Positions 59,060 through 64,000 of a stretch of 64,000 nucleotides of DNA are shown here, one piece after another. Below the pieces are notes generated by a model. It did no database searches, was not told where the DNA came from, and saw only the letters and a list, made by a program, of their open reading frames with translations. A program made the position numbers and the translations under genes. Position 1 is the first letter of the stretch; each line of letters starts with the position of its first letter. Source of the stretch: Sulfopaludibacter sp035606355 (GTDB lineage: Bacteria > Acidobacteriota > Terriglobia > Bryobacterales > Bryobacteraceae); the NCBI GenBank assembly GCA_035606355.1, contig DATNFO010000041.1:186001-250000 (forward strand), written 5' to 3'.

Positions 59060-59590
59060 TTGTCGTTTTCCAAGGAAGACTGGCTTCAGGAGAGATTTCG
59101 CAACCGAGTTGCTCGCGCACCCGGATTCTCACAATGGTCTCAGCAACACCCGATTCGATCACGGGTCTGGCTCGGCTTCTGTCGATACGCTGATTTGGCC
59201 TTTGAATCGGCGTTGTGCTGTTGGGACGTGGGGGAGTTTAACCGCCACGCATTGGCAATGTCGGAGTTGGCGAGTTGGCTAACGAACGCCAAATCCCCAA
59301 CGGAAACCAGCATACAGAGCTTTCGGCAATACATCGAAGCTGGATTAACACCTGAACAGGCACACGAATTGGCCAGTTGTCGGCAAGCGAAACGACGTGG
59401 CCGCCCGATCACTGCTCGATCATGGGTGTTGGAAACGTACGAGCAAAGAGTGTTGAATCCAAGACTGTCGTGGATGCAATTGGCCATAAAGTTCTGCCCG
59501 TGCAGAAATGAGCATACAGTACGTTGTCGTGAACGTCTGCGGCAACAAGCGATTCAACTTGAAACGATGCTCACCCGGTTGGGGGTGTAG
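59060..59590 (+). CDS. Unknown phage-like protein of the element
   Basis: A protein of about 176 residues from a TTG start at 59060 with GGGAGG ten bases upstream; an ATG at 59015 is an alternative and lacks such a site. The first half (WLQERFRNRVARAPGFSQWS) is basic. The C-terminus (RRGRPITARSWVLETYEQRV, MQLAIKFCPCRNEHTVRCRE) contains CPC and C residues that may form a metal site. The pattern resembles small phage-associated proteins I recall from Acidobacteria. The function is unknown. Confidence 0.6.
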   Translation: MSFSKEDWLQERFRNRVARAPGFSQWSQQHPIRSRVWLGFCRYADLAFESALCCWDVGEFNRHALAMSELASWLTNAKSPTETSIQSFRQYIEAGLTPEQAHELASCRQAKRRGRPITARSWVLETYEQRVLNPRLSWMQLAIKFCPCRNEHTVRCRERLRQQAIQLETMLTRLGV

Positions 59591-59655
59591 AAAAGCCAGG
59601 CTGACTTTCCTACCCGGTAAATAAATAACGCTAATTCACTACATCTGGCAGACAT

Positions 59656-61926
59656 TCAAAATGTCGGGCAATCTGGCTTCAGGAGACCAGAATCCACCAC
59701 GTCCTGAAGCGGGCGGAATTGAGTTCTCGGCTGGTTCGGGTTGAGGGCACGAACGGCGCTGAAAATCGCGGGCTCCACGGTGGAGAGCGGCAGGCGCGTG
59801 CGCACCACCAGTTCCGCGCCTTCGGGGTTGAACTGAGCGACCGGCAAATACATTTGCACACTGGCGCGGTCTTCGAGCGAACTCTCGCGCACGTCCGCGA
59901 CAACTCCGATCACTCGACCCTCCCTGCGGCCCATGCCTACCACCGTGCGGCCGATTGGGTCCATGCCTGGGAACTCGCGGCGCGCCGCCGCCTCATTAAT
60001 CACCACGGCGGGTGCGGTGTCCGGGCTGTCCTGCCAGGAAACATCGCGGCCCGCGATGAGCCGCATGCCCATCGTTTTCAGGTAACCTGGGCTCACCACA
60101 TAGACGAAGGCGTCGTGATCTTTGCCGTCGTTGCGGTTTTCTTTCGCCGCCAACTCCCAACTGCGATTGCGGTCCAGCGGTAGCATATCCGTGGTGCCTG
60201 CGCCGTCAATTCCTGGAAGGGCGCGAACTCGGTCCAGCAGTGTTTGCACCATCGGCCCGCGATGCTCCGCGCGTTGATCGATTTCGACTTTCATCGCAGC
60301 GACAAGCGTGGGTTCGAAGCCCAGGTTCACATCCAGAAGGTGCAGGAAACTGCGCAGCAGCAGTCCGGAACCCACCAGCAGCACGCACGCCAGCGCGATC
60401 TCGGAGACTACCAGTGCAGACCGGAGGCGCTCATGACGCCGCCCGAGACTGATGCCCTGGCCGCCATCCTTCAGCGCATCCTGCAAATTGCCACCCGCCA
60501 CGCGCCAAGCCGGTGCGAGCGCGAAAATGGCCGTCGCGCAGCCGGCCACTAGTGCGGTGAATGCGAATGCCGCGCCGTCTACGCGCGCCGAGGCGAGCAG
60601 CGGCAGCGCGATGTAAGTCTGCCGCGCCAGGTACGCGACCGTTGCGAATGCGATGCCAAGTCCCAGGCCCGTGCCCGCCGCTGAGAGCAGCACGCTTTCG
60701 GTGAGCAACTGGCGGATCAGCCGCCCACGTCCCGCGCCCAATGCGGTCCGCATGGCGAATTCCTTGCTGCGCGACATGGTGCGCGCGAGAAGCAGATTGG
60801 AGACGTTGATGCAGACGATCAGCAGCATCATTCCGACGGCAGCCCAGAGTACCATCAGAGTGCGGCGCAGATGGCCGCTCACCCGATCCTGCAAATTCGA
60901 CAGCAGCGACTTATAGTCCGAAAACCAGTTCGCGTGCATCGCGTGCAATTGCGGAAACAGAACTTGGGCCTCGGCTTGCGCCTGCGCCACCGAAACGCCA
61001 GGTCTCAGCCGCCCCACGATTGCCAGAGTATTGCCCCACGTCCGCCAGAAATCCATATAGGCCGGAGCGAAGAAATCCACGTGCATACCCGGCGAGAACA
61101 CCGCTCCGAAATCGAAGGAAGCGGGCAGAACGCCGATCACCGTGACTGGTCCGGATATATCCGCAGGGTCGGCTTTAATGGAAATCGTGCGTCCTATGAT
61201 CGAGGGATCCGCGGCGAATTGCCGCTCCCAGAATTCATGGCTCAGCAGCACGGCGCGCCGTCCACCCTTGCGGCACTCTTCTGTCGTGAACTGATGCCCG
61301 ATCGCGGGTTGCACGCCAAGCAGCGGAAAAAAGTTTTCGGCCACCTGAACTCCCGTCAGTGGCAGCGGATCGCCGCCTGACATGAGTTTGTAATCGATGG
61401 AGCTGAAGAAGGTCTGGAAGCTCGTCACATCCTCGAACGAGCGGTTATGGCTACGGAATTCCTCGAATACGGCGACGGTGTAGGTTTGCGATGAGAGGCC
61501 GCCTTTGCCCTCATTGGAAGCGAACCAAACCAGGCGCGCGGGGTCGTGGAACGGAAGCGGCCGCAACAGAATTGTGTTGACCACACTGAACACCGCGACA
61601 TTCGCCCCAATCCCGAGCGCAAGGACCGCGATCACGATCGATGCAAGCGAGGGATCACGGCGCAATGTTCGGAACGCGAAGCGTAAATCCTGCCGGAGCA
61701 CATCAAGGGCGGGCAGTCCGCGCGTTTCGCGATGGAGTTCGTTTGCCTGGGCCACGCCTCCGAAGCGGATCAGCGCCTGGCGGCGCGCTTCCTCCGCGGA
61801 CATTCCGCGAGCGATGTTGTCGGCGGTCGCATTCTCGAGATGCGCCAGAATTTCGGAGTCGAACTCGGCATCCAGCGGAGCGGGCCGGAAGAAGGCGAAC
61901 AGGCGGTTCAGGGCGCGACGCATCAC
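59656..61926 (-). CDS. ADOP/MacB-like ABC permease, C-terminus replaced by inversion
   Basis: A 756-residue, MacB-like permease of the acidobacterial ADOP family (PadR-linked). The N-terminal 90 residues are a cytosolic helical domain (EFDSEILAHLENATADNIAR). The MacB-type core follows with the first FtsX permease domain (SLASIVIAVLALGIGANVAV, SNLLLARTMSRSKEFAMRTA) and a periplasmic domain. Genuine sequence stops at D745 (QDVVD, base 59692); the last 11 codons (SGLLKPDCPTF) come from the element. The missing FtsX domain is at 43612-44019. The product would lack its last three helices and probably does not work. It overlaps padR by 4 bp. Confidence 0.9.
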   Translation of the reverse strand: MMRRALNRLFAFFRPAPLDAEFDSEILAHLENATADNIARGMSAEEARRQALIRFGGVAQANELHRETRGLPALDVLRQDLRFAFRTLRRDPSLASIVIAVLALGIGANVAVFSVVNTILLRPLPFHDPARLVWFASNEGKGGLSSQTYTVAVFEEFRSHNRSFEDVTSFQTFFSSIDYKLMSGGDPLPLTGVQVAENFFPLLGVQPAIGHQFTTEECRKGGRRAVLLSHEFWERQFAADPSIIGRTISIKADPADISGPVTVIGVLPASFDFGAVFSPGMHVDFFAPAYMDFWRTWGNTLAIVGRLRPGVSVAQAQAEAQVLFPQLHAMHANWFSDYKSLLSNLQDRVSGHLRRTLMVLWAAVGMMLLIVCINVSNLLLARTMSRSKEFAMRTALGAGRGRLIRQLLTESVLLSAAGTGLGLGIAFATVAYLARQTYIALPLLASARVDGAAFAFTALVAGCATAIFALAPAWRVAGGNLQDALKDGGQGISLGRRHERLRSALVVSEIALACVLLVGSGLLLRSFLHLLDVNLGFEPTLVAAMKVEIDQRAEHRGPMVQTLLDRVRALPGIDGAGTTDMLPLDRNRSWELAAKENRNDGKDHDAFVYVVSPGYLKTMGMRLIAGRDVSWQDSPDTAPAVVINEAAARREFPGMDPIGRTVVGMGRREGRVIGVVADVRESSLEDRASVQMYLPVAQFNPEGAELVVRTRLPLSTVEPAIFSAVRALNPNQPRTQFRPLQDVVDSGLLKPDCPTF

Positions 61927-62270
61927 TCACCTCCTTCGGTGGGTAGCAGAATGCGGCCCATCACATCGCTGAGACGCCGCCAGTACTCCGTATCGCGCGC
62001 GAGCCGGCCGCGGCCTTTGCGTGTGATGCTGTAAAACTTGGCCTTGCGATTGTTGCCGGATATACCCCATTCCGCGGAGATCCAGCCGCGTTGTTGCAGG
62101 CGTACGAGCGAGGCGTAGATCGTGCCCTGGTTCAGCAGCACTTCGTCGCCGCTCACCTGCTCGATTCGACGCGCGATACCGTAGCCGTGCAGGGAACCCA
62201 TGGCTGCAAGGGTCTGCAGCACCATCACATCCAGGGTTCCCTGGAGGAGTTCCAGCCGTTCTTTGGACAT
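61923..62270 (-). CDS. PadR-family transcriptional regulator
   Basis: A 115-residue winged-helix repressor: LLQGTLDVMVLQTLAAMGSL, HGYGIARRIEQVSGDEVLLN, then QGTIYASLVRLQQRGWISAE, with C-terminal helices for dimerisation (LARDTEYWRRLSDVMGRILL). ATG 62270 is used because AGGAAGGA lies six bases upstream; an ATG-like start at 62297 would overlap the palindrome. It is coupled to the permease gene (4-bp overlap), as is usual in Acidobacteria, where the pair is co-regulated. Confidence 0.92.
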   Translation of the reverse strand: MSKERLELLQGTLDVMVLQTLAAMGSLHGYGIARRIEQVSGDEVLLNQGTIYASLVRLQQRGWISAEWGISGNNRKAKFYSITRKGRGRLARDTEYWRRLSDVMGRILLPTEGGE

Positions 62271-62281
62271 TCCGGGTCCTT

Positions 62282-62300
62282 CCTGTGGCAGTGCCACAGG
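62282..62300. promoter_or_regulatory. Perfect 9-bp inverted repeat upstream of padR
   Basis: CCTGTGGCAGTGCCACAGG has two 9-bp arms around a single central base. It lies directly upstream of the padR ribosome site and ATG, where a self-regulating PadR dimer would bind. A role as operator is inferred from position and symmetry. Confidence 0.65.
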
Positions 62301-62327
62301 AGGTTAGACGCCGGCTCGCGAATTTGG

Positions 62328-64000
62328 TTAGCGCCGGGGCGAAACTTCCAGTTGCACCGGTCGGGCAGTGGCCCGAATTTCCGGGGCGTAATACTCATAG
62401 GCGTGCGATGCGAATGTCTTTACCCGGATCGGGTATTTGGCCCGCAGCCGGTAGTGCAGCGTAATGGTCTCGTTCGGCCCGATCGCATCGAAGTACAAAA
62501 TCGCCTGTGTCGCCGTGAGACTGAATTTCTTCAGCCGGCCGGACTTCTCCTGATAAGCCTGCAGATCTTCGCTCAGCAGGTCGAAGCCGGGAGGGATACC
62601 GAGATCCACCATCAGCATCTTCGCGGATTGCGGCAAGTGGCTCGCTACTTTCGCGGTGGCAGTGGCGATACCGTCCTGCGCCAGTCGCGTTCTGTCATAC
62701 TCTACGTCGATGGAGAGCGGCTCCGCGGCCGGCTGCGCCGCCCACGGAACGAAATACCTGCCCGCTACTTGATACGCGAGGCCTCCGCTGCCTTCAAACC
62801 GGATGCCGACGTCATTCGCGCCCCGCGCATTGACGCTGCCGAGGACGAACTGCCGGTAAAGGTCGTTGTTCTCGGCCGTCAGTGTGAAGTGGTCGACAGC
62901 CTTGCCGTTCAGGGTGATCTCGACATTGCCGCGCACGTCCGAAGCGCCCTTCTCCGTTGAGAGCAGGAGCGCGCGCAGCGCCATGATCGTCGCTTGCGTC
63001 GTGCCCCAGGTGCCCGAAGCATCCTTCTTCGCGGCGATATAGTTGAGCGCTTTCCGGGCCGTCGCCGAGCCTTCGCCGGTCTTCAGCAGCGCCTGCACTG
63101 CGAGCCCGGTTGTCTCGACCGCGGCGCTGGCTCCGGTGGCGTACATGCCGGTTTCGGCGGAGGTCCACCAAGCCTGGTCGTCCTTCTCCGTGCGCGCGGC
63201 GAGCAGTTGCTGAATGGCCTGGTTTTTGAACGCGCGATCGGCGGAGGAATCGGCTGCGAAGTTGGCGATCACAGCCAGCGTGTATGGGTCCGCCTTTTCG
63301 TCCATGTGCTTTTCGATGTAGCCGCGCGCCCGATCCGCGGCCGGTCCGCGATACCCTGTGTTCTCCAGCGCCCACCCAATGTACGCCGTGATGCGCAGCA
63401 CGTCCGCGTTATAACGATTCGTCGCACCTTCATTGATAAAGTTGGTGTCCGGCTTCCAACTGCCGTCGGGTTGCTGCTGGGCTGCGAGCCATTGCTGCGT
63501 GCGTTGAATCAGGCGCTCATCCACGTCATGCACCTTACTCATGTCGGAGAATTCCATCAGCCCGTATGACGTCAGAATCTTATTCGCGGGCGCCTGACCG
63601 AACCACGAAAAACCTCCGCCCGGTACTTCGAATGTGAGCAGCCGCTGGTAACCGTTCGCGATGAATCCCTCAGCCTTGGCGTGCACTTCGGGCGTGAGCT
63701 TTTTAATGCGCTTCATGTAATCCAGCGCGAGCACGTTGGGGTAGGTCGCCGACGAGGTTTGCTCGAAACACCCGAACGGCATGCGCAGAATGGCGTCCAT
63801 GCCTTCCACAATCTGGCTCAGCGGACCCGGATACAGCCGCACGAAAATCTTTTCGGCGTCGGGAAGGGCATCGGCCGGGAAATTGACCTGGTGATGAACG
63901 GTGTTCTCCAGGCGGCCATTGAACGCCACCGTCTGTTCGCGGCCGTTCGGCACTACCTCGATCTCGCGCACCACCACATCGGCGCGCCGCGCTCCGCCTT
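62328..64000 (-). CDS. Alpha-2-macroglobulin-family protein, C-terminal part (5' end outside window)
   Basis: About 557 codons of a bacterial alpha-2-macroglobulin, a large extracytoplasmic protease trap. The frame is open to the window edge, so the GTG at 63977 is only an internal codon. The thioester region PFGCFEQTSSATYPN has the Cys and the Glu-Gln that form the bond (CFEQ in place of CGEQ/CLEQ). The complement-like helical TED domain follows (AEGFIANGYQRLLTFEVPGG, then KPDTNFINEGATNRYNADVL), and the C-terminal receptor-type beta domain ends near PVQLEVSPRR. The partner penicillin-binding protein is not visible. Confidence 0.9.
   Translation of the reverse strand, partial: GGARRADVVVREIEVVPNGREQTVAFNGRLENTVHHQVNFPADALPDAEKIFVRLYPGPLSQIVEGMDAILRMPFGCFEQTSSATYPNVLALDYMKRIKKLTPEVHAKAEGFIANGYQRLLTFEVPGGGFSWFGQAPANKILTSYGLMEFSDMSKVHDVDERLIQRTQQWLAAQQQPDGSWKPDTNFINEGATNRYNADVLRITAYIGWALENTGYRGPAADRARGYIEKHMDEKADPYTLAVIANFAADSSADRAFKNQAIQQLLAARTEKDDQAWWTSAETGMYATGASAAVETTGLAVQALLKTGEGSATARKALNYIAAKKDASGTWGTTQATIMALRALLLSTEKGASDVRGNVEITLNGKAVDHFTLTAENNDLYRQFVLGSVNARGANDVGIRFEGSGGLAYQVAGRYFVPWAAQPAAEPLSIDVEYDRTRLAQDGIATATAKVASHLPQSAKMLMVDLGIPPGFDLLSEDLQAYQEKSGRLKKFSLTATQAILYFDAIGPNETITLHYRLRAKYPIRVKTFASHAYEYYAPEIRATARPVQLEVSPRR

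Larger units (their letters stand above)
57225..59691. mobile_element. Right half of the tRNA-Val integrative element, now inverted
   Basis: Runs from the second attachment copy to the breakpoint at 59692. In the uninverted order it follows 43611. It contains non-coding DNA with a terminator and arm-type sites (57272-57616) and four genes: a small exported protein (minus strand), an XRE regulator, a zinc-ribbon protein and an unknown protein. None of them is typical of chromosomal neighbours. Confidence 0.78.
43612..59694. other. Inverted chromosomal segment of about 16.1 kb
   Basis: Breakpoints share the triplet GAT (43612-43614 and, reverse complemented, 59692-59694). Flipping the segment rejoins the ADOP permease in frame, makes the tRNA attachment repeats direct, and restores a ribosome site for the excisionase gene. 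One breakpoint is inside the integrative element and the other inside the permease gene. It may reflect a rearrangement in the cell or an assembly join. Confidence 0.85.

Overview
The window looks like chromosome from a high-GC, Gram-negative Acidobacterium of the Bryobacterales / Candidatus Solibacter type. This is an inference from gene families, not a search. The supporting families are three VWA proteins of the acidobacterial type, a PadR regulator coupled to an ADOP/MacB-like permease, a huge Oar-like TonB receptor, LPS Kdo genes (kdsA, kdsB), a PEP-CTERM protein, a Rieske/cytochrome b-c fusion and an alpha-2-macroglobulin.

Layout. 1-6.7 kb: end of an unknown gene, then an RND efflux pump (permease and fusion protein) and a LuxR-type two-component pair, all on the minus strand. 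6.8-9.6 kb: four small exported low-complexity proteins (three Lys/Ala-rich tandem paralogues and one Gly-Thr-Thr collagen-like repeat) around a membrane-TPR protein. 9.3-11.5 kb: two overlapping VWA genes and a coupled 76-residue protein. 11.5-14.8 kb: kdsB-pyrG-kdsA. 14.8-16.0 kb: a type IV pilin-like gene, a patch of dispersed repeats and a degenerate pilin paralogue. 16.1-18.3 kb: a quinol-oxidising complex. 18.3-21.7 kb: CsgG-like protein, Ser/Thr kinase and sirtuin, abutting. 21.8-32.8 kb: AsmA-like protein, CDF metal exporter, 1246-residue Ig-repeat protein, Smr, YdcH-like protein, RimI, an exported unknown, VWA, RluD, SDR and zinc ribbon. 32.9-41 kb: UvrA, a deoxyhypusine-synthase-like protein, CPBP protease, MtnA, thioredoxin-like protein, a divergent YchF and MoxR. 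41.1 kb: tRNA-Val(CAC). 41.2-59.7 kb: a broken integrative element with a chromosomal block between its halves (AddAB nuclease, PEP-CTERM protein, TonB receptor and its divergent regulator). 59.7-64 kb: ADOP permease, PadR and a partial alpha-2-macroglobulin.

The main result is a roughly 16.1 kb inversion between 43612 and 59694. Four independent signs agree. The C-terminal 136 residues of an ADOP permease lie at 43612-44019 on the plus strand, while the rest of that gene lies at 59692-61926 on the minus strand; joining them at a shared GAT restores one in-frame protein. The 47-bp 3' half of tRNA-Val (41119-41165) recurs exactly at 57225-57271 in inverted orientation, and becomes the direct repeat expected of an integrative element when the segment is flipped back. 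Paired CGTCACAA-type sites 12 bp apart lie near both ends of that element. The same flip gives the excisionase-like gene an AGGAG ribosome binding site that it now lacks. The restored element would be about 4.9 kb: integrase, a small KGG-type protein, a winged-helix replication-like protein, excisionase, then (from 59.7 kb downward) an unknown protein, a zinc-ribbon protein, an XRE regulator and a small exported protein. The inversion may be real, or it may be an assembly join.

No CRISPR array, rRNA or transposase gene was seen.
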